From: Calcarisporiella thermophila CBS 279.70
Taxonomy: Eukaryota > Calcarisporiellomycota
Direction: 5' to 3'
Assembly (NCBI RefSeq): GCF_041956535.1
Contig: NW_027192197.1
Location: 631,829 to 695,828, forward strand
Length of the DNA stretch: 64,000 bases
Below are positions 23,362 to 34,474 of the stretch, piece after piece. Both the position numbers and the translations under genes were made by a program. Under the pieces are notes generated by a model. That model worked only from the letters and a program-made list of their open reading frames with translations. It searched no databases and was not told where the DNA came from. Positions within the stretch are counted from its first letter, which is position 1. Every line of letters begins with the position of its first letter.

Positions 23362-26300
23362 ATGGATTGGAAACCGCAAGAACAAGGTCTCGCAGAGCTC
23401 TTGCAGCTACTCAGACTAGCTGTTAGCCCATCCAATGAGCAACAGCCCGAAGTACAACAAGTGAGTACACTTTATAGCTTGACCCATCTTTCACACCCCA
23501 TCTCCTTTCACCTTCTCCCATCTTCTCTCCTCCTTCTATACACAATTAATTCCTTCAATTTCTGAGTTTTTTTTATGGTTTTCAATTGTTTTTGCAATCA
23601 TTAACAACTAATTTGTCGGTTAGAAACTTGATTCTTTCAACAAGATTCCAGACTACAACAATTACCTCGCTTACATCCTCACCCAAATGCCCCAAGAGGA
23701 ACCTTCAATGCGCTCTATTGCTGGATTAGTGCTCAAGAATAATATTCGCTTGCATCTCTCTGAGATGCGGCAAGATGTGATTGAGTATATCAAAACAGTA
23801 TGCTTACAGTCAATTGGTGATACGGACCCAGCTGTCCGTGGCACCATTTCAATTGTAGTTACAAATCTTGTCTCGCGAATTGGTGTTGCAAATTGGCCAG
23901 AGGTGTTGAACTCACTAATGGCGCTTCTAGATAACACGAACTTGAATGTGGTAGAGGTACGAATATTAATGTATTTACCCTAGACTTTCAACTTGATAAT
24001 TAAGCATATTTTTCTTCCTCATCCATGACTCTTATAGGGAGCTTTAAGCACATTGCAAAAGATATGTGAGGACTCAACACGCGACCTTGACCAAGAGTAC
24101 AATGGAGTCCGCCCTCTTAACTACATGATTCCCAAGTTTGTCAGCTTTTTTGACTCGCCTAATGATAGATTGCGCGTACTCGCGCTTCGTTGCGTTAACC
24201 AATTTATCTACACCCGTTCACAATCACTCAATGATAATATCGACGTATATGTTAGTGCACTTTTCAAGCGAGCAACAGATCATAGCCCTGAAGTACGTGT
24301 GCAGGTGTGTCAGGCACTTGTCGGGCTTATTGAAGTGCGACCAGACAAGCTCGCGCCAGAATTCAACAACGTCGTCGAATACATGCTCTATTCAACCCAA
24401 GATCAGGAAGACGAGGTTGCACTTGAAGCATGTGAATTTTGGCTTGCCATTGCGGAGCAAGAAGAATTGCGGGAGCACCTGCGGCCTTATCTCCCTCGAA
24501 TTATTCCAGTACTCTTGCGTGGAATGGTGTATAGCGAGATGGACCTGTTGAATTTGGGAGATGATGAAGACAATGCTAATGTACCAGATCGTGAGGAGGA
24601 CATCAAACCCAGGCACCATCAATCGAAGGAACGTGGAACTGAACGTCCTGAAGAAGAAGGAGAGGCTCAGCAGCAACAGCAGGTAGAAGATGACGAGGAT
24701 GACGAGGACGAGGACGATGATTTATACGATGAAGATGAAGAAGATTTCGAATGGACTCTTCGCAAATGCTCTGCTGCGGCCCTCGATGTGTTAGCCACTG
24801 TATTCCACAACCAGTTGCTCGAGGTGCTACTACCTTTGCTGAAAGATGAGCTGTTCCATCAAGACTGGAGGCATCGTGAATGTGGGATTTTGGCATTGGG
24901 CGCCGTATCCGAGGGATGCATGGATGGTATTGAGCCACATCTGAAAGATCTAGTGCCCTACTTAATTCAAAGTCTAAATGACGCTAAGGTAGTTAAAAGC
25001 CTAAGGATAATGTTGAAATGATCCGATTTTTATTAAATTAATTGATGTAAACTCTGATATTGTTAGCCACTTGTGCGCTCTATTACTTGCTGGACTCTTG
25101 GTCGTTACTCTCGCTGGTGTGTGGCCAAAGCTGCGGATCCGGAGGGCCGTCAGAAATATTTCGAGCCCCTTCTCGAAGGCTTGCTTCGCATGGTGCTTGA
25201 TAACAATAAGCGCGTACAGGAGGCAGGATGCAGTGCTTTTGCAACTCTTGAAGAAGAGGCAACGAAGGAGCTTATCCCTTACCTTGATCCTATTTTGCGC
25301 AATCTCGTATTTGCATTCAACAAGTATCAGCAAAAGAACCTGCTCATTCTCTATGATGCGATCGGCACATTAGCCGAATCAGTGGGGCCTGCACTCGCCA
25401 AAAAGGAGTATATTGAAATGTTGATGCCTCCTCTGATAGAGAAATGGAATCAGGTCGCGGACGATGACACTGACCTCTTCCCTTTGCTGGAAAGTCTTGC
25501 TGCCATTACAGCAGCACTTGGCCTGGGATTCCAACCGTTTGCGCCCCCAGTATTCGATCGTTGCGTGAAATTGGTTCACTCTAACCTTGTGCAACGCCAA
25601 ATGTATCAACAAAATCCCAATATTGTCAACGAGCCCGATATGGACTTTGTCACAGTTGCACTCGATCTTTTGAGCGGACTCGCACAAGGCCTTGGCACAA
25701 GTATAGAAAGTTTGGTTGCCGGGAGTCAACTCTTGCAGCTACTGCCGCCTTGCTTCACAGATCCAGTGCCCGATGTGCGTCAATCCGCATTTGCTCTTTT
25801 GGGCGACTTGGCCGCTAGCTGCTTTGCACACCTGAAACCATTCCTTCCACAGTGGCTACCGATCATAATATCCCAGATCGATCCGAATGGAGACCAGACA
25901 TCCGTGTGTAATAACGCAACATGGGCTACTGGCGAAATTGCGATACAATGGGGTAATTAGAAAATATCATTTAACCTTCGGGGCTTGTTTATACCTAAAA
26001 TTGCTAATATGTATATTATTGATTTTTCTTCCATATTTTCCTAGGACCTGAAATTCAGCCCTATGTTCAACCTCTCCTCGAACGTCTAATTCCATTGCTA
26101 ACCAATCCTCAGCGCCCACCAACGCTTCTTGAAAATGCTGCAATTACCCTCGGCCGCCTCGGTCTCGTGGTTCCACAGCTAGTCTCTCCACACCTGGTTG
26201 TCTTTTTCGAGCATTGGTGTAATGCGCTCCGCCCAGTTCGAGAAAACGATGAAAAAGCTTCTGCTTTCCGTGGCATGTGCACTCTCATCCAGGCGAATCC

Positions 26301-26505
26301 TGAAGCAGTCCTAAAGACGCCTCAAGGTCTCAACTTCCTTCTCGAAGCTGTGGCTAGCTGGGAACAGCCTTCTTCTGAGCTACATGAAAAAATGCGCGGA
26401 ATTGTGCAGGGATACAAGCAAATGATGGCGGCGAATTGGGACGGATATGCCCAGCGATTGCCACCTGCACTTTTCCAGGTACTTCAGGAACGATATGGTA
26501 TCTAG
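23362..26505 (+). CDS. KAP104: Transportin-1 / karyopherin beta-2 (Kap104)
   Basis: Five exons (23362-23460, 23624-23956, 24038-24988, 25067-25952, 26045-26505) give about 909 residues, the usual length. The nuclear import receptor carries PY-NLS cargo such as hnRNPs through the nuclear pore under RanGTP control (known). The whole chain matches the family: start [65 protein letters not shown], and the acidic H8-loop stretch (about residues 195-240). Further on come [58 protein letters not shown] and a C-terminal helix pair. HEAT repeats run throughout. The acidic loop, which releases cargo when RanGTP binds, has a Gln run (five Gln). Single orthologue, no sign of damage. Confidence 0.95.
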
Positions 26506-27330
26506 AGTTCGAGTTTTAAATGGACCAATGGGGTTTTTATACACTTTTTCTTTCGATTCTTTTTTGTTTTAGAATAATCAGTAATTATCAATAAACAGAT
26601 AATCGGAAAACTTCTATTTTGTCCTTTTTGATATTTTTTTTCTCTTGTTAATCCTTTTTATTCCTTTTTATTTTTATTTTCTTCTCCCCTCCTCCCCCCC
26701 ACGCACAATTCTAAACTGGCTCCCTTCTAAAAAAATATATCATTTATATTTCTATTATTTCATGAAACACTCTATGGCTAAATATAAGAGTTGATGCTGC
26801 GAGTCTAGTCTATTTAATATAAATAAGATCACGTAACTGATAGGATTGGAGTTGTCTGGCTTGAAAGTTTGGATTTAAGAGTTCCCAAGAAATAGACATA
26901 TCAAACTATGAATATTACAATAAAAGAGCCCAACTCATGGTCTAGGAGAAGTAAAGAGCCATAATACTTGATAACCATTAAATAACACCGGAGCTGAGCG
27001 TGAACAAAGTTTTGCTTAGAATGACCACACAATTTTAAACCAGAACAACCATATCTCAATAATAAGTAAACTAAATTCCTACTTTCCTTAGCGTCGCGAC
27101 CAAGAAATGAGAGTGCTGTATGCTTTTGCGGGTTAATGGGGGAGATGTATTAGATAGGGAGAATTAACAAGAATGCCATTTTGGAAGGAGCCATTGACCA
27201 CTAGGGTTCATAGGCTAAGCGATGCTTATAAAGTACAACATTTCGCAGAAATATATACTGGATATATGTAGATATATATAGAAATAAATATATATATGCG
27301 TATGAAAATAAAATGAAACCAAGTAAGCTT
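26506..27330. other. Intergenic region between convergent genes
   Basis: 3' flanks of transportin (plus) and the INTS10-like gene (minus). A T/C-rich tract at 26610-26700 follows the transportin stop. AT microsatellite-like sequence (tatata, agatatata) at 27245-27300. No gene seen. Confidence 0.55.
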
Positions 27331-30201
27331 TTAGCGTTTCTTTTGCACCAATTCACGACACAGTTCGATAAGCTTTTGTCTCCCATCCATGTCTCCCCGC
27401 CTCAGCTCATTTGACACTGGTATAGACATTTGTTCCAAAATGGTGGCAAGTACTGGGTCTAAGCAAGGTAGATATTAGCGATTAAAGCCAATGTTACAAC
27501 TACGTCTATAATGGACGGTTTACCGTAGAGATATCTGTGTAGTACCACCAAGTCCACTCCTTTCTTTGTAACCATTTGCAAAGCCCAAGCGAGCACTTTG
27601 TGTTCCTTAAAATAGGGCCACCCAAACTGTATCAGTACCAACAGCGAAGCCATATCGGTCTGGCAATACCGATCCTGCACAAGTTCGTATTGAAAACCTG
27701 CCACCAAATGCTTGACACATCTCACTGCTAATCCGAGCATATTTCCCTCGCTGTTTGAATACCGAAGGACCCAGCGCGGATCTGTTGCGGCCTTCTCATA
27801 CCGAGATTCATCTATTTCCATATGCTTTTTCGTCATTAGCGGAGTCGATTGCGGGAGAGAGGCAAGCAATATTGCAAGGTCCAGGCGTGCCTGTTCATGC
27901 CATCCTGCAACTAGGTAGCATAACGCAAGACAATATATGGTTCGGAATGGAAGGATGGGCGGGATTGATTTTGAAGTAGGAGGAGGGTGAGAGGAGGAAG
28001 AGGAACCAGAAGAGGGAGTGGCGGAGGTATTGGATGTAAAATAGGATGCAAGTTGATCAAAAAGCTCCTGATAGTTTTGTTTCGCATCCGGAAGCCAACC
28101 CTAAAAATAAGATAATTAGAAATAAGAGCAATATAGGGGCTGCGAAACTAGATATACATTTAAAAGGCATGTCTCTGCAATCGTTAGCGACACGGCATTA
28201 GAAACATCGTAGCGCAATGCTATACTCTTTAAATTCTTCTTCATATTACTTATGATAGAAAGACGACCTATAGATATGAAAATTAAGGAGAAATTAACCA
28301 GTTCATTTACTAAATTATCGAATGTTTGCTTAATAACATACCAATCGGAGAACTTGCCGGGCTTGCCCATTTAGCACCATCACTCATTGCATCTAATATC
28401 TCTATAATCATTTTCAAATGGCTTATTCCCATCTCTGCCGAGGGAATTTCTTCCTGCTGCTCATTCAGATCCTCATTGATTAAATTAGTTATATGCATAA
28501 TGTTTGAGACTGAAGTGGTGGCTGGTATGGATGGAGGATCTGCAGAAGGATCGCTCTCTACTAACAAGCCAGGGGATCCATCTCTCTCATCGCTCAATTC
28601 GCTATCGGAAGTAGCGCTGTCATCGCCCTCGTTGATACTTCGCCGTAGTCGAAGCGATTGTGGGTAGAGGGGATAAAGAGGTATCAGACATGTCGGTGTG
28701 TCTAAAACAATCCCAATTATTTTGATAAATATCTAGCAAAGTATAGGGAGATTCTAATAGCCTACTTATTGGATGAGCACGACCGTCACTTGAAATTCCA
28801 TTAGCACATAAATAAAAATTGTATGCACTGTAAACAAAGAGGGCGGTGAAGGCGGAAAACTCGAAGTGTTTAATGAACGCTTTGATGTGTGGAGTTTCAA
28901 CACCCTGGCGTGCCTCGGCGATCTTGGTATATAGGATATCTTTGTATTCTGGGTTCTCCAGAGAGGGTAGCGAGGTACATCTGGATATTAAGAACGGGTT
29001 ATGATTAATGCCCTGATACGCGAATGCCAAATTAAAGCTAAATAAATAGAATCTCACGTGTTTGAAGGGTAGAGTCCGCAACTTTCTAGCAACGAGAGTG
29101 GGTATTTAATGGCAGAATGCCAGTCCAACTGCCACAGAAAATAGGAGAGGGCCAAGCCAAGCCACTCTTCGATCTGTTCACAACTCATCCTTATGTCCTT
29201 CGAGCCGTCGTCACCGTCACCACCAACCCAGAGCTTGTGCCGAAAAAGCTGCGGCAAAATATCGCATACTTCGGAAAAAATAAGCAAAGGCGGTTACTAA
29301 TTCAATTTCCAAAATCCGGATCGTAAAAATGCTTAGGCTATTTTACCTAGTAACCGACGATACGGATTTATGGGAGTAAAGCCACCCATTATCTCCTCCC
29401 ACTGAATTAAAAGCTCCGCCGCTTTGACCTAGTAGTAATATAGGTAATTACCAATTAAATCTTGTGCATGGATTACATTTGAAATGGCGACTTACCCCGT
29501 AGCTCGGCGTAATATCGGGAAACGCTTTGATGGCAAACAAGTACATCTTAGAAGCATTTTGTGTATTACCCTTGGACTCGTAATATCCTAAAGATTGGCA
29601 CGTATATATAAATATTATGGGAAAGAAAAAGAGGGGCAAAGCTCAGGTGCGTCCTCACCGGCACTATCGATCAAAAGCTTCTGCTGAAGCCATACGGGTA
29701 GCTTACAATAGAAATCTAGAATACACAAAGAAGTTGGGAGGGGGGCAAAGCAGTTCTCTCATTCATATCCCACTACATACCGTATATTGTCTTATCTTTC
29801 AGGTGAACAATACTTTGTGATATTTCACACATGTAGGCAATAAACCAAGGCGTCGTCCTACTAGACATGTAACTTTGGTAGAGTCCGAGGTTAAAAACAC
29901 GAGATTTTCACAGATAGCGAAAAAAAAAACTAGATTTTCCTTACAGCTCTTCAAACATTGAGATTGATTCTGTCATATTTCCTCGCAGAAGGGCGATTTT
30001 CTGCGCACGGAACTGGATTGAAAGGGATTAAAGTTTCATAATAATATTGATAGTAAAATGTTTACTAGTCAAACCTACTTGAAGCTCTGGTGACATAGGA
30101 TAGATCTGGCTTGCCTCGCATATCTTATTCCAGGCGTCATCGGTTGCGCCCTTGAACAAAAGAGCGTCAATAGATTCGAGAAATGATGGGAATGATGTCA
30201 T
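27331..30201 (-). CDS. Integrator complex subunit 10-like protein
   Basis: Twelve exons join exactly in phase (30079-30201, 29945-30012, 29781-29860, 29659-29715, 29496-29587, 29347-29428, 29058-29268, 28690-28980, 28342-28637, 28158-28267, 27524-28100, 27331-27458) to 704 residues; human INTS10 is about 710. The order of helical blocks follows INTS10: N-terminal DDAWNKICEASQIYPMSPEL, then PWFIAYMCEISQSIV, CKLPVWLQQKLLIDSA, AAELLIQW with a NPYRRLL turn, IYCLALCYLVAGWHEQARLD, AVRCVKHLVAGF, and SLLVLIQFGWPYFKEHKVLA. In animals INTS10 belongs to an Integrator arm involved in snRNA 3'-end processing and Pol II attenuation. The identification rests on remembered family patterns, not a search, so a different all-helical TPR-like protein remains possible. 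The junction at 28637/28690 is the weakest. Confidence 0.65.
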
Positions 30202-31562
30202 AAGGAATGCAAGATGGGGGAGGGGGTGGGGTCAATGGGCTTGTCGAGCTTCTCGCTTCTCTCCCCTCGTATTCAACTTCAGTTGATTGTAAACTGAAAT
30301 TTCTACGAAAACAACTAATGATGCAGGGGAGGAGATGAGGGGAGGATAAGAAGACGGAGCGGTTTGTCGCTTATTCGTTGGAAAAAAAAAAGTGAAATAG
30401 GGTCCGAAGTGAGCGAACAACCGTTATACTTAAAAGGCACTCGTAATCTTTTTTGTTTCGTTCATGTACGATATCCTCGGAGGTCGATGCTACACAAGTT
30501 TACGTACGAAAAAATATCCAAATATTTACTTTTGTTAATAAATCGAATCGGTCTAATTATCAGAAACTGAAATTAACCCTATTTCTTCATTAAGTGGCCC
30601 ACCAATCAACCCATCAAATTCAATATTAATCCGTATATACCAATTAAGCCGATTGTATTCAAACTCATTTCGGAATGCACCCGCAGACGACCAAATAGAC
30701 TGAGAAAATGATATTTCCCCTCTTTATTCTAGGATCCTAATAAATTAGGATCGGTTGAAATGATGCAACCCGGCAATCCAAAAGCCGGAGGCAAACTCAT
30801 AGCAATCTTTGGAATATATATATGACTATTCAACTTAGCTTGGAATAATGGGGCCCAACTATCGACATTACCAATCACACTTTGCTAAGTAGTTTTCATT
30901 TTGTGCCGAAACGAGGAGGGTCTTTGGAGTCCAATTTCCATAACTTAATAAAATAGATTTGGTTAATCCTTCCAGTTTGATCTGTCTCCAGAAAACAATC
31001 TATCCTAGATAGACTATTCACGTCATGACATATCTACCTTTTCTTTCCACCCTTTCCCCCCGCATTGTTTGTATGTGGAGTTGCATGGCCTTGCAATATT
31101 TCTAACTTCACCCCGCATCCCACATAACCACCATGGTCGGAAAAAATAATAACAGAAGTGTATGCTAAGGAAATAAATGAATACAAAGCTTTTTGTTTAT
31201 ATATTTTTATTATATTTGAATGGTAAGAGATTCAGATTGTACCTATATTAATGTGGCTTTGCTCAATTATTGAATTGAACTTGTTCATCTTTGAACGGGT
31301 GTCGTTTCAATGCATTTTCAAGTCCGCAATTAATCTATTCGTCTCAGCTGAAAAACAATAGAATAGAAGAAGCTCAGTTTTCTTTTTATTAGTTCTCTTT
31401 ATCACTCATTTAGCAAGAATTATATTTTGATTTTCCTCCTCTACCTTCCTCCATTACCGAAATTTTTATTTTCCCCTTTTACTCGCCCCCTTATTCTATT
31501 GTTTGTATTACTTTCATTTAACTTTTCCATCATACCTTACACTCATTTAAGTTATACACAAG
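30202..31562. other. Intergenic region between divergent genes
   Basis: Spacer between the INTS10-like gene and NoxR. A short inverted repeat (gatcctaa...ttaggatc) occurs near 30732-30752. From about 31430 to 31560 the plus strand is C/T-rich, a likely promoter or 5' leader for NoxR. No gene supported. Confidence 0.55.
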
Positions 31563-33740
31563 ATGGCTCTCAAGGTTAGTAAGATGCGCGACTGAAATTC
31601 GTGATGAAGTTTTCATTTTATTCCATTCTTATAAACAGTATGAACTCGAAACTTGGCAGGAGGCTGTTGATGCCTTCGACAGTGAGGATTATGAAAAGTC
31701 GATTGAGATGTTCAAGGTAAAGCTTTGTATACCTCACTATTAATAGACTTTTAATTTATCTGTTTAAACTTTTAGGATATTGCTGAATCTTCAAAAATCT
31801 ACTTCAACATCGGTATGGTTTTTGCCAATGTGAGCCAACAGCAAGAAGCGGTAATGTCATTTTAACCCTTTCGCTGAAGACACGTAAAATTAACCACCGT
31901 TTGAATAGATCCTTTGGTTTGATAAGGCGGTTGAACTCGACCGATATCTTGCCATTGCGTATTTTCAACGAGGTGTCTCCAATTTTTTGCTAGGAAACAT
32001 GGCTGAAGCTGAAGGAGATTTCAATACAACACTTCAGGTAGCTAGAAAGCACTTGTTTCCCTTTCAAGTTCATCGACTCATCGCTTTTTCTTTTACTAGA
32101 ACCTCAGGGGTAACCAGGTTATCGATTACACCCAAATAGGCCTCCAACACAAGCTTTTTTCATGTGAAGTGCTTTTTAACCGCGGGCTTGCTAAGCTTTA
32201 TCTGGGCAATTTAGACAGTGGAATGGAGGATCTGAAGTATGCTCAGATGAACAAGCAGGCCGAATCACACGATGTTATTGATGAGGCGATATCCGTTCAA
32301 GGCGAGGTAAGTGCATTGGCTGCCCGCTGAATCCAACTAGTTCTTTTCTAAAATCATGATTAAATCACGAAGGGTTTTACTGTCTTTTCGATACCTCCTG
32401 GAGTCCTTTACCGTCCCCCTGAATCTAAAGTGAAAAACGCAAAAAAAGTCGATTATCTGGGTAACGCACGAGTGATTGCTAGTTTGGAGGATGGCGATAC
32501 ATTCACCGGATTTAAAGCCGCAAAAATGATTGATGAGAAGAATGGAAAAGCAGGGAAACAAGAAAGTGGAAGGACCAAAGAAGGCGAATCTAATGGAGGA
32601 GCCTTTGGAAAACAAGCCGTTCTCCCACCTAAAGATGAACGAGCCATGGCGCTTATTGAACGTGATGGCAAGGTAGATACGTCTAAACTCATGCGTGCGA
32701 ATACTGTTCGTAACGCTAGCCCAGCGCTCAGTCGACAGAACACACTTGGCTCGTTGGCACGTCAAAATACCGTCACCGGTGCCACTCTTGCCCGCCAAAA
32801 TACGTTTGCTGGCAATACCTCTCCTCCGCTTAGCCGGCAGAACTCGAACGCCTCCACTCCAATGCTTCGTCGTCAAAATACCACTGCTCCACCTAGACGC
32901 ATGAATGGTGGCCTAGTCCGGAATAACACATTTTCACCCGGAAGCGGTAACGTACGGGGACTGGGACTAACTTTGATGCGATCAGATCAAGAGGTTCCCG
33001 TTGGTCCTCCTCAAGGCTCTCGTATGGTGACTTCTCCTGAGCTGTATAATGAACCGTCCAGCGATCCGGCTGCGTATATTGATGCCTATGGAGAGTATCC
33101 CGATGGTGGAGGCGGATATTCCTCTCCCTATCCTCAGCAAGGCTCGGGCGACTACTATCCACCCATGCGTCCACAAGGTGGTGGATACTCTCCAAGGCAG
33201 CCTCCTATGCAAGGCTTCCGCCCCGCCCCCTCGCGATTCAATACGGCTCCGCCCCCACTTGATGTCGTTATGGTACGCGGAGGATCAGCACCTACATCCC
33301 CAGACTCCAGCATGATGGATATGCGACCATACGGCGTCGATCAGCAGCTCTATGCAGACCGCCAGAGGAATAGTCCAACTCCAGGTCGAGGATTTGGATC
33401 TAAACCTGATTTGAGGCGTGAGGATTCTCTCTCCTCCATTCGCACGGTGAACATTCAAGGCAAAATCAAGGTCAAGTGTTATCTTCAGTCCCAACCTGAT
33501 AGTGCAAGAGTCCTGTTACTCGATAATGATGTAAACTTCGATGAATTGGTGCGTCGCGTACAACAAAAGTTTGGCGTCTCGACCCCACTGCGTCTCAAAT
33601 ATCGTGACGAAGAGGATGAACTTGTACTGATGACGGATGACAGTGATTTGGCAATTGCAAGGACAATCTCTGAAGCGATATACGGCGATAATGGAGCGGG
33701 CGGGCCAGCCAAGCTTGACTTGTTCTGTTACGATGCTTAA
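31563..33740 (+). CDS. noxR: NADPH oxidase regulator NoxR (p67phox homologue)
   Basis: Six exons (31563-31574, 31639-31716, 31776-31850, 31909-32037, 32100-32306, 32373-33740) give about 622 residues. NoxR binds Rac-GTP through N-terminal TPRs and activates the NoxA/NoxB membrane oxidases that make superoxide for hyphal development (known). Seen: four TPR-like helical pairs in residues 1-165 (YFNIGMVFANVSQQ, LWFDKAVELDRYLAIAYFQR, EVLFNRGLAKLYLGNLDSG), then the activation-domain phrase FSIPPGVLYRPPESK. A long Pro/Ser/Gln-rich linker follows, then a C-terminal PB1 domain (about 530-622: IKVKCYLQ...RLKYRDEEDELVLMTDDSDL) with the acidic OPCA motif. No SH3 domain is seen. The linker carries five RQN[T/S] motifs. 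The first coding exon is only 12 nt. It converges on the ER-shaping protein gene. Confidence 0.93.
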
Positions 33741-34474
33741 GCTTGAAAGCCTCGATGGCATATTCCCTAGCACATAAGAGATGCTATTTTTTAATACTCT
33801 ATATATTATTCATAAACGACAGTGGAGAAGGTGCTGGTCCCCTTTTCCTGCTTTTAAATTTTTTTTTCGTATTTACTCTATGATATCCACTCATTTATTG
33901 TATATAACTTTTTATATTTTTATTTCCCACGCTTCCGATAGCACCTGCGGCTTTCATTTTCCTACTTAATGATGTTTTCCACTACCTCCAAGTCCCCATC
34001 TCTTATTTGCTTCCCATCCCTTATCCTCTCTATATAGTATTCAGACAACTTCAACGTATATTGATTAGTTCATGAACTGTTTTGCTGGACAAAATGAGGA
34101 AATATATCAATGTCAGTATTTCATTACGTTATATAATGAGCGAGTGAAGTGTTTTGTTTTTGCAGTTTACAATCTGATGCTATGATAAAGGAAAGTGAAG
34201 CGATTATTTCTTCAGGACAACCAGCAACATCAAACATGATAAAAATAAAGCAGGGGATTGGGAAGCAGGGGAAGGGGGAAGGGGGAAGGGGAAGGGGGAA
34301 GGGGAAGGGAGTGCCCGGCATGGTGCAAGTAGAAAGATAGCAAAACAAAAGATAATAACACAATAAAGGGAACATGAGGAAACAAGCATTAGTATGTCGA
34401 CAATAAAAGAGAAATGAATAAATGTAACATAGTTTTCCATAATTCTAGCATCAGAGTTTCAGACAATTCGCTAT
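33741..34474. other. Intergenic region between convergent genes
   Basis: 3' flanks of NoxR and the ER-shaping protein. T-rich sequence follows NoxR. It contains a strongly G-rich purine tract at 34252-34311, listed separately. Confidence 0.6.
34252..34311 (+). repeat. G-rich polypurine tract, (GGGGAA)n-like
   Basis: About 60 bp made of G3-G5 runs separated by AA or A, on the plus strand. It has at least eight G-runs and so is a candidate G-quadruplex or triplex-forming element. It lies between two convergent genes. Confidence 0.85.

Noticed and set aside
27245-27300. Possible tandem repeat of tata/agatata
   Set aside because: Only loose AT-rich low complexity without a regular unit.
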